A stretch of DNA of 32,628 bases, taken from positions 1 through 32,628 of the forward strand of contig CAMGIP010000014.1 of the NCBI GenBank assembly GCA_946056155.1. Direction: 5' to 3'. The translations under genes were made by a program, and so were the position numbers. Below are positions 1-8,782 of the stretch, piece after piece (the first letter of the stretch is position 1; every line of letters begins with the position of its first letter). A model generated the notes under the pieces. It made no database searches. It was not told where the DNA came from and saw only the letters and a list, made by a program, of their open reading frames with translations. This DNA comes from an uncultured Mediterranea sp. GTDB lineage: Bacteria > Bacteroidota > Bacteroidia > Bacteroidales > Bacteroidaceae.

Positions 1-1
1 C

Positions 2-79
2 TGCATTGCGCTGGGATATCCAGACGAGACACCGGCTGCCAAACCCCGCACAATGGATAAAATCATATATTTGGATTAA
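2..79 (+). CDS. Nitroreductase-family protein, C-terminal end (cut by window edge)
   Basis: The reading frame is open from the left edge and ends at TAA 77-79, giving 25 residues that begin CIALGYPDETPAAKPR. The GYP-x-E-x-P-x-x-KPR signature is typical of the C-terminus of FMN-dependent nitroreductase-family proteins, which reduce nitro compounds or quinones with NAD(P)H. Only the tail is visible, so substrate and length cannot be judged. The next gene starts 6 bases after the stop, which suggests one transcript with the 67-aa gene and the acetyltransferase. The family assignment rests on one short motif. Confidence 0.6.
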   Translation, partial: CIALGYPDETPAAKPRTMDKIIYLD

Positions 80-85
80 AGGGTT

Positions 86-289
86 ATGAAATCGATTTTG
101 ATCAAAGACACTACGGTAGCAGAGCGCGCACAGATTGTTCGCGAAGCGTTGGGTGCAGACTGCGACTGTGAAGGACAAGACTTCACCGACATGTATGATG
201 ACTATATCTACGGACTGAAGGAACTGTCTGACATCAACCGGGAGTTTAGCGAAAAACATGCCGGAGAGGTGACATCGGGAGGTATTTGA
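86..289 (+). CDS. 67-aa conserved small protein of unknown function
   Basis: A 67-residue acidic protein starting MKSILIKDTT. It has a Cys pair (CDC near residue 26) followed by an aspartate/tyrosine-rich stretch (TDMYDDYIYG). From memory, similar short proteins with an IKDTT start and a MYDDYI motif occur in clostridia and Bacteroidales and are sometimes mislabelled PurH; no function is established that I know of. No signal peptide or membrane segment is visible. It lies 6 bp after the nitroreductase stop and 29 bp before the acetyltransferase, so co-transcription is likely. The close Cys residues could bind a metal, but that is only a guess. Confidence 0.65.
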   Translation: MKSILIKDTTVAERAQIVREALGADCDCEGQDFTDMYDDYIYGLKELSDINREFSEKHAGEVTSGGI

Positions 290-318
290 AAGGATAAGTT
301 AAATGCTAAAACTGATCT

Positions 319-912
319 ATGATGGATAAAAACGAACAGATCAAGGAACAGACGGAGTGGCAAAAGATGCGCTCCGGACAGATGTACGACTGGACAGATC
401 CTGAAATTGACAGCAGTCTGACACGGTCGAGGTTAGCCTGTGAGAGATTCAACCGATCGGGGATAGACCATGCTGACTACCGCGAAGCATTAGAGGGGAT
501 GATTCCCGGTGTGCCTCGTTCAGTCACCATCCTTCCACCCTTCCACTGCGACCACGGAAACGGCCTGCACTTGGGCGAAGGCGTCTTCGTCAACTACAAC
601 GGTATGTTTCTCGATGCGGGCGACATCACCATCGGCAACCGCACACTCATCGGCCCCAATTGTTCGCTCTACACCCCGCAGCACCCCATCAACTACCTGC
701 AAAGGCGCAAGACCATTGAGTCGGCCTATCCCATTGTTATTGGAGAGGATTGCTGGCTGGGCGGCAATGTCACCGTCTGCCCCGGTGTGACGATTGGCGA
801 CCGTACTGTCATTGGAGCCGGTAGCGTGGTGACCCACGACATTCCCTCCAACTGTATGGCGGCCGGCAACCCCTGCCGAGTTATCAAGCAACTGCTGCAG
901 GAAGAAGACTAA
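319..912 (+). CDS. Maltose/galactoside O-acetyltransferase-like protein (Mac domain + left-handed beta-helix)
   Basis: A 197-aa hexapeptide-repeat acyltransferase that should transfer acetyl from acetyl-CoA to a sugar hydroxyl in the cytoplasm. The N-terminus (about residues 12-65) matches the Mac domain (EWQKMRSGQMYDW), and residues about 70-190 carry hexapeptide turns such as VTIGDRTVIGAGSVV ending in AAGNPCRVIK, as in LacA/Maa. The YTPQHPI segment holds the histidine expected at the active site. Two ATGs are adjacent (319 and 322), so the start could be one codon later. It is the last gene before a strong convergent terminator. A second Mac-type paralogue sits at 20958. The acceptor sugar is unknown. 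Confidence 0.88.
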   Translation: MMDKNEQIKEQTEWQKMRSGQMYDWTDPEIDSSLTRSRLACERFNRSGIDHADYREALEGMIPGVPRSVTILPPFHCDHGNGLHLGEGVFVNYNGMFLDAGDITIGNRTLIGPNCSLYTPQHPINYLQRRKTIESAYPIVIGEDCWLGGNVTVCPGVTIGDRTVIGAGSVVTHDIPSNCMAAGNPCRVIKQLLQEED

Positions 913-1026
913 GCTGCTACGGTACGCTCCCCTGTCCATCGGTCAGTTTATTCTCCAAAGTCAAACAGAAATCAAGACGGAGCTCTTGGATTTGACTCGG
1001 AAGCGTGTCACCCTCTCCATCCTACG

Positions 1027-1070
1027 CAAAAGCGCTAATTGATCCATTAGGTATGCAATTAGCGCTTTTG
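1027..1070. terminator. Bidirectional terminator between convergent genes
   Basis: A perfect 15-bp inverted repeat (1027-1041 and 1056-1070; arm CAAAAGCGCTAATTG) encloses a 14-nt loop. The arms end in A/T runs, so both strands give a hairpin ending in U residues. It lies between the plus-strand acetyltransferase and the minus-strand desulfoferrodoxin, as expected of a shared terminator. Confidence 0.85.
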
Positions 1071-1091
1071 CTTTTGGGGTGAAACGGTAGC

Positions 1092-1472
1092 TTACAGAGT
1101 GCTTCGCCACAAGCCATGCAGGTTACAATAGGCGCGGACAGCGATGGGGGTCTCACCAGTCAGGAAGAGTACCTCCGGATGGTCCGTAGCTCGTAACTGA
1201 TGATGCTGCACTCCCCGGGATGTCAGCAGTTCAATCCATTCGATGTGGTGTTCTGGCTGCATGGGATGCGGCACTTCACCCACCTTGACCCGATAGCCTC
1301 CCTCCACCTTCTCAACTACCGGCAGATGCTTCTCCACACCTGCGTCTTTGACATGTTCTTCCAGACGTTCCATCGGTTGACCACAGCAATGTAGTGTCCC
1401 GCCTCCACCGTTCAAAACCTCTAACACGGCTCCACAGATGGAGCAACGATAAACTTCTCCTCTTTTTGTCAT
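1092..1472 (-). CDS. dfx: Desulfoferrodoxin (two-iron superoxide reductase)
   Basis: A 126-aa protein that reduces superoxide to hydrogen peroxide without making oxygen, a cytoplasmic defence of anaerobes. Residues 1-36 form the desulforedoxin domain with center I ligands C10, C13, C29 and C30. Residues 40-126 form the superoxide reductase domain with center II ligands H49, H69, H75, C116 and H119, plus the conserved E47-K48 pair. These positions match the Desulfovibrio enzyme numbering exactly, so the protein appears intact. A strong Shine-Dalgarno (AAGGAGG on the minus strand, 1480-1486) lies 7 bases before the ATG, which is unusually canonical for Bacteroidota. It seems monocistronic and is divergent from the caspase cluster. 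No clear Bacteroidota promoter was found upstream. Confidence 0.95.
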   Translation of the reverse strand: MTKRGEVYRCSICGAVLEVLNGGGGTLHCCGQPMERLEEHVKDAGVEKHLPVVEKVEGGYRVKVGEVPHPMQPEHHIEWIELLTSRGVQHHQLRATDHPEVLFLTGETPIAVRAYCNLHGLWRSTL

Positions 1473-1531
1473 ACACTAACCTCCTTATCTTTAATGATTA
1501 TACTTCAATAACGGATTTGGGCACAGGAATG

Positions 1532-1563
1532 TTTCATAAAATGGAATAATATACCTACATTTG
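1532..1563 (+). promoter_or_regulatory. Bacteroidota-type promoter of the caspase/CHASE2 cluster
   Basis: TTTC (1532-1535), 20 bp, then TACATTTG (1556-1563), a full match to the -7 consensus TAnnTTTG with a one-mismatch -33 box. Transcription would start near 1570, leaving about an 80-nt leader before the first gene at 1652. Confidence 0.65.
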
Positions 1564-1651
1564 CAACGACATATTTACGGAAGGAACGGCTTGACCTCAA
1601 AAAGGCAGACAGGGGATGAGCTGATAGACAGATATGGAGAACAGATAAAAA

Positions 1652-3196
1652 ATGAAAACCATGAGGGAAAACACCATAAATCACAGGCTGCCGGAAACGG
1701 ATGAAGAGAGGCTGCTCATCGTTCCGAGTAACAGGCAGAAGGAAACGGCAGGCGGAGCATCATTTTTTGTACTGATGTTTATGTTGACATTTCTTGCCTT
1801 ACCGCTATGGGCGGCAACGAGAGATGACGACCCTCCCTTGCCCGAAACAGTAGAGCAGACATTACTCAAGAAATTGGAGGCACACCCTCGCTCTGCCTGC
1901 CAGACGGAGGCAGGTCTGACAGCACGTCTGCAGCTCTTGCAGCAGTTGGCTGGACACTACGGCTACATGGCACGGCTCTCCATGCTGCAACGGGTCGTAC
2001 GCGAAGGCCAGGAACTCCTGGCGGCCTCCTCACTCAGCCCTGAGGAACAGGCCAAATGGCAGAGCCAGCTGATTGACGGCTACTACCACTACGCCTTTGT
2101 GGCCCACGACAGCATCACGATGCGTTCTGCTGTGGAGAGTGACGAACAGTACCTCACGAAGTTACCCGCCAAAGTAGCCGGACACCGCCTCTTTGAGTGG
2201 CGCCAACGGCTCAACCAGGCCTGGAGGGCCTACTGCGACAAGAACTATCTGCGGGCCAAGCTGCTGCTCTGCAACCTTATCAACGACCTCTACCTCTTCA
2301 ACCTATCCGAAAAGGAGTCGCCCCAAAACAAGCCTTATATCCCTGCCGCCTCACGGATGGAGCTCTATGCCCGTTTCCTCATGAGCGATGTCTGCAAGGC
2401 CAACGGCGAAGTGGGACTCTGCATCCTTTACCTCCACCGCATCTCCTCACTCATGGGCAGTGATGGCACCCTAATGTGGACTGCCATTGGCGAGCATATG
2501 GCAGAACGCTACATGGCCATTTACCACTCCGATTATAGTTTCTGGCTGAATCGATTGGAAGATAACGTGAAGGAGATGAAGTTCTATATGCTCCCCGACA
2601 TCTACAAGCACTACCAACAGATGGTCAATCGGAAGAGTGATAAGAAGTTCACAGACCGTGTGGAGCGAAATGTCTGGACCCAAGATGATGACCGCCAATT
2701 AAAGCGATGGGAAGAGCTTCAGGAGCAGTTGGAAGCTCTCGACAAATCGGTGAAACAGAAGCGGGTAAAGGAGACCATTCAAGGGGCACGTGAGACATGG
2801 CGTTTGTTCATCGATTTCATGGCCAACAACTTTGTCTCGTACGAGTACATGCATCACTACTTCCACTTCTTGAATACCTACTCCTCCTACCTCATCCAGC
2901 AGGGATTGGAGGAAGAGGGCGGTCTGAGGGAGATGTTTGCAGAGAGTGTTCATCTGATTTCCAACATCATACTCCAGCACTACCAGCTGGCCGAGTGTTA
3001 CGGCTGGACGGACTATGAGAATCGCTGTGCACCCTTCTATTACTATTCAGAAGGTGTCAACACCCCCCACAAGCAGAAGGCCTTGGATAAGCTCTCCGGT
3101 TGGCTGACTCTCCTCAGTACCAAAAGTCAGATATTAGCAGAGACAGCCTCTAAGTTGAAAAACAGCCTCGCGAAAATCATCCCTCCAGGCAATTAG
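1652..3196 (+). CDS. Exported or membrane-anchored all-helical protein of unknown function (TPR-like)
   Basis: A 514-aa protein I cannot assign to a family. A hydrophobic segment (about residues 37-55, FFVLMFMLTFLALPLWAA) follows a charged 36-residue N-terminus. It could be an uncleaved anchor, or a signal peptide if translation starts at a later ATG in that stretch. The rest is rich in Leu, Gln, Glu and aromatic residues and looks like helical hairpins of TPR type (for example around residues 85-280), with a charged coiled-coil-like part near 345-375. It is the first gene after the 1532 promoter and precedes other exported proteins by about 120 bp. A scaffold or partner role for the WD40-caspase is inference from position only. 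Confidence 0.75.
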   Translation: MKTMRENTINHRLPETDEERLLIVPSNRQKETAGGASFFVLMFMLTFLALPLWAATRDDDPPLPETVEQTLLKKLEAHPRSACQTEAGLTARLQLLQQLAGHYGYMARLSMLQRVVREGQELLAASSLSPEEQAKWQSQLIDGYYHYAFVAHDSITMRSAVESDEQYLTKLPAKVAGHRLFEWRQRLNQAWRAYCDKNYLRAKLLLCNLINDLYLFNLSEKESPQNKPYIPAASRMELYARFLMSDVCKANGEVGLCILYLHRISSLMGSDGTLMWTAIGEHMAERYMAIYHSDYSFWLNRLEDNVKEMKFYMLPDIYKHYQQMVNRKSDKKFTDRVERNVWTQDDDRQLKRWEELQEQLEALDKSVKQKRVKETIQGARETWRLFIDFMANNFVSYEYMHHYFHFLNTYSSYLIQQGLEEEGGLREMFAESVHLISNIILQHYQLAECYGWTDYENRCAPFYYYSEGVNTPHKQKALDKLSGWLTLLSTKSQILAETASKLKNSLAKIIPPGN

Positions 3197-3280
3197 GGTT
3201 GGTTTTCAGTCATCAAATTAGTTTTTTGTTACAAGTTAACGAATTGATTATCAGATAAAAGGTTGAAAGGCCAATGGTTT

Positions 3281-3312
3281 ATTGTAAATCATAAATTGTA
3301 AATTATAAATTG
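3281..3312 (+). repeat. 14-bp tandem repeat next to a start codon
   Basis: Two copies of ATTGTAAAT(C/T)ATAA (3281-3294, 3295-3308) and a partial third (3309-3312) end 2 bases before the ATG of the 210-aa gene. The repeat occupies the ribosome-binding region, so copy number could influence translation. This is inference. Confidence 0.6.
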
Positions 3313-3314
3313 CC

Positions 3315-3947
3315 ATGAATATCACCATTCCATACAGACTCATCACCACGGGAGTGACTGTAGCGTTTCTCTCGTTATCTCTTACCCTTGCTGCCCAAAA
3401 GCCGGCGAAAATCGCCCAGACACCGGAGCAGAAGGCACAAGCCTGCGCCAATTTGGATGGAGCAGAGCTTATACAGTATCTCAACAGCCAACTATACCAG
3501 CAGGAGACGGAAGCCGTGGAGCAACAGTTGGCACAAGACAACCTCCCTCTGGAGCAGGCCATTGCCCTCGACATCAAACGGCAGGAACTGAAAAAAATGC
3601 GTGCCAAGGCCCTTGACCTGGTGGGAAAGCAACTCAAGGAACGTACCACCCCCTGCCGAATAGCCCTCAAAGCTACCCGAGCGTTCGAGGACTTCAATCT
3701 CCCGCAGTATGCCATCATCAATGAGGTGGGCTATAGCTATTACTACACCCCCCGCATCAAAATCCGGATAGAGCTCGACCGACCGCAAAACGTCTATTGC
3801 CTCTACGGCTACGAGGTAGGGGCTGACAACCAACCGAATACCCAAAAGGCGTTGGAAATGGAAAGGAAGGGAAAGTATCACTACCAATACATCTTCCTCA
3901 AGCCCCACTTCACCCCACAATCATTGCTCGTCAATGGCTATTATTAA
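3315..3947 (+). CDS. Exported 210-aa protein of unknown function
   Basis: The protein starts with a typical signal peptide (about residues 1-27: MNITIPYRL, then a hydrophobic core, cleavage after LTLAAQ). The mature part has a charged helical half (residues 30-125) with two Cys, then an aromatic, strand-like half (residues 126-210, with YSYYYTP and KYHYQYIFLKP). No catalytic motif or known domain is recognised. It sits 27 bp before the WD40-caspase gene, so the two are very likely co-transcribed and possibly functionally paired. The Tyr-rich C-terminal half might be a small beta domain; this is only an impression from composition. Confidence 0.75.
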   Translation: MNITIPYRLITTGVTVAFLSLSLTLAAQKPAKIAQTPEQKAQACANLDGAELIQYLNSQLYQQETEAVEQQLAQDNLPLEQAIALDIKRQELKKMRAKALDLVGKQLKERTTPCRIALKATRAFEDFNLPQYAIINEVGYSYYYTPRIKIRIELDRPQNVYCLYGYEVGADNQPNTQKALEMERKGKYHYQYIFLKPHFTPQSLLVNGYY

Positions 3948-3974
3948 TGTGTATCACCCGACTTATCTCATCAA

Positions 3975-6818
3975 ATGAACTTCATTATGTGGAACTATCC
4001 ATACACCTTCACTCAGTTGTCCAAGTTGTCGTTCTTGTGCATCGTACAGCGGAGCCTGAATCTCATACTGCTTCTGCTGGCCATCCCTCTCGCAATGCAG
4101 GCACAGTCTGTTCGCACCATGGTACAGACAGGACATACCCAACCGATCAAAAGTTTCGACATCAGCCCCAACGGCAGACTGCTGGTGTCGCTCGACAAAG
4201 GGCTGAAATGCTGCGTCTGGGACCTGCATACCGGGCGGCAGCTCATTGAGACCTATGACTTCTTCTCGGGCAAATCCATCCGCGAGGTGAGCTTCCACAA
4301 AAGGCGTTCCGACTGGGTGGTGCTGACCGATGAGGAGAACAGCCATATCCTTGACCTCAGAAGCCAACGGCGCATCGGACTGATCAAAAAGGAGGAGAAC
4401 AAGGTCAAGGTGCACAGCAACCAGGAGGTGACCGTCAAGGCAGAGGGCAATGACCTGCTGGTCTATAGCAAGGCCACAGGACGGCAGCTCTCACAACTCA
4501 CCAGCCTCGCCTCACCGGTGCGTGACGTCAAGTCCATCGCCCGTGGAAGACGCCTGCTGGCCATGGGATTGGATGAGGTGGTCTGCTGGAACCTGGAGTT
4601 GGGCTCCGTGGAGTATGCACACCCCCTGGAGCATCGCCAATATACGCTGGCCGTGGACCGGGAGGAGAAACACTTCATTACCGCGGAGGGAGACCGGATT
4701 GCCTTCCGCCATGTACAGACAGGAGAGACGGACTTTACCGTCAACTGTCCCGACTCGATTGGCAAACTCTGGGCGGCAGCCTTCGATGAGAGCGACCATC
4801 TGTTGCTGGCTACCACCCAGGGACTCTTTGGAGTGGAGGTTGCACAACGGAAGATGTTCCGGATAGCTACCGATGTGGAGGGGAAGAAAAACGGTACCTT
4901 CCTCTCCGCCTGCTACGACCCTGTAAACCGCCATTTCATTGTCAGCTCAGCCCAATCCACCCGACTATATACCCTCACCTGGGGCAGGAAAGCGACACTC
5001 AACCGAGGCTTCTTTGCCGATGCCCATTGCTACGACATCAAGGCTACCTCCGAGGGCATCTTCTGCTGTGGCGACTTCCGTGTCTGTCACTTCTACAAGC
5101 GGAGCGAGGCCGCCCAGCGGCATACCCCCTATCACAACGCCAATGTCAGGGGACAGTTCTACAACTACGCCTGTTGCCCCGTGGGCAAGGAGCGCATAGC
5201 GGTGGGCAACTCGTTCGGTGGTCTGCAAATCTTCAATCTTCGCACCAGGGAGCTGGAAAAGAATCTGACAGACCACCACAACACCATCTGTGGGATGGAT
5301 GCCTCGGCCGATGGGAGACACTTCTTCACGGCCTCGGAGGATGGTTCCGTGGGGGTGTGGGATGCTGCAACCTGCCGGTTAGTGGCCAAGTTGGTCTATT
5401 TTCGCCGTGGCAACAACTACGCCATCATCACGGGTGAAGGTTATTATACAGCCTCCAAAGGGGCCTTCACGGGGCTCCACTTCATCAAGGGGTTGGAGGT
5501 CTATGGATTTGACCAATTTGACCTGCAATACAACCGGCCCGACCTGGTGTTGGCGCGACTGGGTTATGCCTCGGATAGACGCATAGAGATGTTGCATAAG
5601 GTCTATCGGCTCCGCCTGAAGCGCATGGGATATACCGAGGAGCAGACCGCAGCCGATGGCTCGTTCCACCTTCCGGTGACCAAGGTGGACAACTTGGCGC
5701 AGATTGCCTACGAGCAGCCGGATGGTCACGTCCGACTGCAACTCACTCTCTCAGACAGCCGCTACCCGCTGGACCGCCTGATGGTGCGTATCAATGGGGT
5801 GCCGTTGGGGGGTGTCAAGGGAATGGACCTGCGGAAAGAGCAGTCGCAGAGCGTGAGCCGAAGCGTGGATGTGGAGCTGCTGCAAGGGGAGAATTTAATA
5901 GAGGTCTCCTGCCTGAACCGTGCGGGAGCGGAGAGCTACAAGCGCACACTACAGGTGAGAAATGGAGCCAAACCCACACGCCCCAACCTCTACATCGTGG
6001 CTGTAGGTACCTCCCAACACGCCCAAAGCCAGTTTGACCTGCACTATGCGGCCAAGGACGCTGAGGACCTGAGCCGACTCTTTGAACAGCACAACAGGGG
6101 CCACTATGGGCGTATCGAAACTCGCCTGCTGACCAACCGGCAGGTGACCCGCGAATCGCTCCGGGAGCTGATTCCCTGGCTGAGTCAGGCCCGCATACAC
6201 GATACCGTACTCCTCTTCTATGCCGGACATGGGCTGCTCACGGACGATTACGAGCAGTATCTGGCGGCTTGGGACATTGACTTTGCCCAACCCAAGAAGC
6301 GGGGCATTCCCTACGAACTGTTGGAGGATCTGTTGGGGCAGGCTCCGGCAGCCAACAAGCTGATGATGGTGGATGCCTGCCACTCGGGCTACATCGACAA
6401 GGAATGGATAGACTGTCTCTCGGCCTCACAGACTACCCGCCAGGAGGCCATACGTTTCCGCAGCAGCAGTTCGTCCGTTGCCGTGGCAAAGGTGGAGTAT
6501 AAGGATATCACCCGCATGTACGATGAGCTCTTCAGCGACACGCAGCAGGAGTCGGGAGCTACCATCCTGGCCAGTGCTGGAGGTATCGAGGTGGCCATGG
6601 AGGGTGATGAGTGGCAGAATGGTCTCTTTACCAGTGCGGTCATCGAGGCCATTGCCCGCATGAAGGCGGATGATGATGCTGATGGATGCATCCGGGTACA
6701 GGAGATGCAACGCTATGTGACCCACCGCGTAAAGCAATGCTCTCAGGGTATTCAGGAACCGAATGCTCGCACGGAAAACCCGAGGCAGAACTTCATCGTA
6801 GCACATGGAAGTAATTAA
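3975..6818 (+). CDS. Exported WD40-repeat caspase-family peptidase (C14)
   Basis: A 947-aa multidomain protein. The N-terminus has a hydrophobic segment (about residues 27-44, LNLILLLLAIPLAMQAQ), so the rest is predicted to be outside the cytoplasm. The segment is preceded by 26 extra residues, so the true start may be later (for example ATG 3987). Residues about 45-480 contain WD40 motifs (FDISPNGRLLVSLDKG; MDASADGRHFFTASEDG followed by VGVWD). A Bacteroidota-type linker (YNRPDLVLARLG) and an Ig-like beta stretch (about 570-665) follow. Residues about 670-945 form the caspase p20-like domain with catalytic H752 in YAGHG and C802 in DACHSG, both intact, so it should cleave peptides, perhaps after basic residues as metacaspases do. 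Substrate and trigger are unknown. It sits centrally in a cluster of exported proteins. Confidence 0.9.
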   Translation: MNFIMWNYPYTFTQLSKLSFLCIVQRSLNLILLLLAIPLAMQAQSVRTMVQTGHTQPIKSFDISPNGRLLVSLDKGLKCCVWDLHTGRQLIETYDFFSGKSIREVSFHKRRSDWVVLTDEENSHILDLRSQRRIGLIKKEENKVKVHSNQEVTVKAEGNDLLVYSKATGRQLSQLTSLASPVRDVKSIARGRRLLAMGLDEVVCWNLELGSVEYAHPLEHRQYTLAVDREEKHFITAEGDRIAFRHVQTGETDFTVNCPDSIGKLWAAAFDESDHLLLATTQGLFGVEVAQRKMFRIATDVEGKKNGTFLSACYDPVNRHFIVSSAQSTRLYTLTWGRKATLNRGFFADAHCYDIKATSEGIFCCGDFRVCHFYKRSEAAQRHTPYHNANVRGQFYNYACCPVGKERIAVGNSFGGLQIFNLRTRELEKNLTDHHNTICGMDASADGRHFFTASEDGSVGVWDAATCRLVAKLVYFRRGNNYAIITGEGYYTASKGAFTGLHFIKGLEVYGFDQFDLQYNRPDLVLARLGYASDRRIEMLHKVYRLRLKRMGYTEEQTAADGSFHLPVTKVDNLAQIAYEQPDGHVRLQLTLSDSRYPLDRLMVRINGVPLGGVKGMDLRKEQSQSVSRSVDVELLQGENLIEVSCLNRAGAESYKRTLQVRNGAKPTRPNLYIVAVGTSQHAQSQFDLHYAAKDAEDLSRLFEQHNRGHYGRIETRLLTNRQVTRESLRELIPWLSQARIHDTVLLFYAGHGLLTDDYEQYLAAWDIDFAQPKKRGIPYELLEDLLGQAPAANKLMMVDACHSGYIDKEWIDCLSASQTTRQEAIRFRSSSSSVAVAKVEYKDITRMYDELFSDTQQESGATILASAGGIEVAMEGDEWQNGLFTSAVIEAIARMKADDDADGCIRVQEMQRYVTHRVKQCSQGIQEPNARTENPRQNFIVAHGSN

Positions 6819-6825
6819 TAATTAT

Positions 6826-6890
6826 TTAATGAATAATGAACAATGTATTAATGAATAATTATTTAATGAATCATTTCCTTAATGAATAAT
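6826..6890 (+). repeat. Four copies of a 12-bp A/T-rich motif
   Basis: TTAATGAATAAT occurs at 6826-6837, 6848-6859 and 6879-6890, with an imperfect copy at 6863-6874, directly after the caspase stop codon. The spacing is irregular (22, 15 and 16 bp). No T-tract hairpin is seen, so this is not a classic terminator. Confidence 0.6.
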
Positions 6891-6985
6891 TTGACGAGGA
6901 AGAATGAAACTGATGATGTTGTACCGGTCGGTCGGGAGGGGTATCAATCAACTCGCTAACTTATAACCATGCAATAGGTAAAACA

Positions 6986-8782
6986 ATGAAGAGAATAATA
7001 CGTATCGTGATGTTGTGGATGCTCGGCATGACCTGGTGTCTGCCGCAACCTTTGGCGGCCCAGTCGGCTAAAGAGAAGTTGATGGCACAACTACAGGCCA
7101 TCATTGACCGAATGGAGGCTGCCGACCGCAAGGGTAACTATGCTGACCTTCTCAAGGAGGCTACTGAGTTTGAGCAGGCGCTGAAAGGCCGGACAGAACT
7201 GCTTCTCTTTATTCCCGATGAATCACAACGAGATGAATATGAAAGGGCTGAAGTTCTTGACGAGATGAGCCATAAGCCTCTCTTAGGTCAGTACAAGGGA
7301 CTTATCTACCTCATCCAGTATCGCGCCAAGAAGGCCCTGGGTGATAAGAAGAGTTCCAGTTGTCTCATATCAGCTACACTGGTGGGCTCTGGCTATTTCA
7401 AGAGTTGCACCGAGGCTTACAGCATCCTGCTCGACATCAACGGCTACAAAACGAACTACCGCCTGCGATACCGGATGATGGCCTACTGGCACCTGACCCA
7501 GGCTCTCAAGCAGACCGACAACCGATTCATCGACCCGATAACCCAACGGCTCTACAGACTGATAGGCGATGTGGATTACTCCCCCAGTGCCATCAAACGG
7601 AAACAGCAAGAGCTACACGCGAGCTTCCGGACGGTAACGGCAGAAGAGGTGGATCAGATTTTCCAAACCTTCCGCTTCGACCTGGAATGGGGCGACAAGG
7701 TGGCTCCCATTGCTGAGGTGCTCCATCAGTTGGGATTTGCCCGAGGTACCTTTGCCCTTGCCCTCCGCCTCTACCAGCAAGGAAAGATTGCCGAGGCATT
7801 GCCCCTTTTCGAGCAGACCCACCGCAAGGGGTATGACCGGGGTACCATGGCCTACGCCTTGACACTCTGGAGCTTGGACGAAAACTCCACTCAACGGCAC
7901 AAACAGATTTATGAGTTGCTCAGCCCCCTCACCGAGAACAGCTATTTCAAGACCTTGGGGGCATTGCCTTGGGCCGACCTGTTGGAGAAAGGTAGCTGCA
8001 TGGAGGCGGACACCATCCAGGCCTTGGAGAGCTACATGAGTGCCTATGAATGGGGACTGACCGCTAAAATCAAGGAGAAGGCTTACCAGCGTCACCGCCT
8101 GCTCTTCGACCGTTTTGAGAGCAGTGGCGTAGAGTTTGTGACGGCCGATGGGGAGAACGATTACGCTCAGCAAGCCAACTACTATGCTGAGCTCAACGAT
8201 TCGCTCAACATGCTCAAGGCACTCAACAAGGGCATTGATGAGGGTAACGTAGAATGTATGGTCATTCTGGGCGAGCAGTACCACAAAGGCAAAGTGCTGA
8301 AGCGCAACGACAAACTGGCCGCAACCTATACCCAACGTGCCTTGGACAAGAATCCCAACCACCTCATTGCGCTGGGCAACATGGCCTATATGCTCACCAA
8401 CGGGTATGGCCTGATGCCTGACCTCGACCGTGCCTGGGCACTCGTCAAGCGGGGCATCGGGCTACAGCCGGAGAACGAGTACTTGAAGACGGTACAGAAT
8501 ATAGTGAGCAAAGCCATGACCAGCTGCGAGTTGCGCAAACTGGGATATGGCTATCTCCGGAAGCAGAATCTCTCCTACGAGAAGGCCTTCTACTACTACA
8601 ACCGTGCCGCCCTCAAAGGGGATGTGGCCGCCATGTATTGGTTGGCAGTCTATTACCTCGAAGGACGCGGAGGCAATGACCCCGACCCTGCACGGGCCAT
8701 CGAACTGCTCCGTCAGGCACTGCCCTATCCGCCTGCCAAGGAGCTGCTCGACAAGTTGGAGAACAATACCTCCCCCCAATGA
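6986..8782 (+). CDS. Exported Sel1/TPR-repeat protein
   Basis: A 598-aa protein with a clear signal peptide (MKRIIRIVMLWMLGMTWCLPQPLAAQ, residues 1-26). The mature protein is helical throughout. The C-terminal third carries Sel1-like repeats, the clearest being YYNRAALKGDVAAMYWLAVY followed by a second helix with AIELLRQAL (about residues 540-590); further degenerate repeats lie around 255-300 and 400-480 (KGIDEGNVECMVILGEQYHKG). Such repeats are protein-binding scaffolds, often in signalling or envelope complexes. There is no catalytic motif. It follows the caspase gene after a 167-bp spacer, so it may be read from the same transcript or its own start. A role as adaptor for the caspase or CHASE2 protein is inferred. 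Confidence 0.85.
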   Translation: MKRIIRIVMLWMLGMTWCLPQPLAAQSAKEKLMAQLQAIIDRMEAADRKGNYADLLKEATEFEQALKGRTELLLFIPDESQRDEYERAEVLDEMSHKPLLGQYKGLIYLIQYRAKKALGDKKSSSCLISATLVGSGYFKSCTEAYSILLDINGYKTNYRLRYRMMAYWHLTQALKQTDNRFIDPITQRLYRLIGDVDYSPSAIKRKQQELHASFRTVTAEEVDQIFQTFRFDLEWGDKVAPIAEVLHQLGFARGTFALALRLYQQGKIAEALPLFEQTHRKGYDRGTMAYALTLWSLDENSTQRHKQIYELLSPLTENSYFKTLGALPWADLLEKGSCMEADTIQALESYMSAYEWGLTAKIKEKAYQRHRLLFDRFESSGVEFVTADGENDYAQQANYYAELNDSLNMLKALNKGIDEGNVECMVILGEQYHKGKVLKRNDKLAATYTQRALDKNPNHLIALGNMAYMLTNGYGLMPDLDRAWALVKRGIGLQPENEYLKTVQNIVSKAMTSCELRKLGYGYLRKQNLSYEKAFYYYNRAALKGDVAAMYWLAVYYLEGRGGNDPDPARAIELLRQALPYPPAKELLDKLENNTSPQ

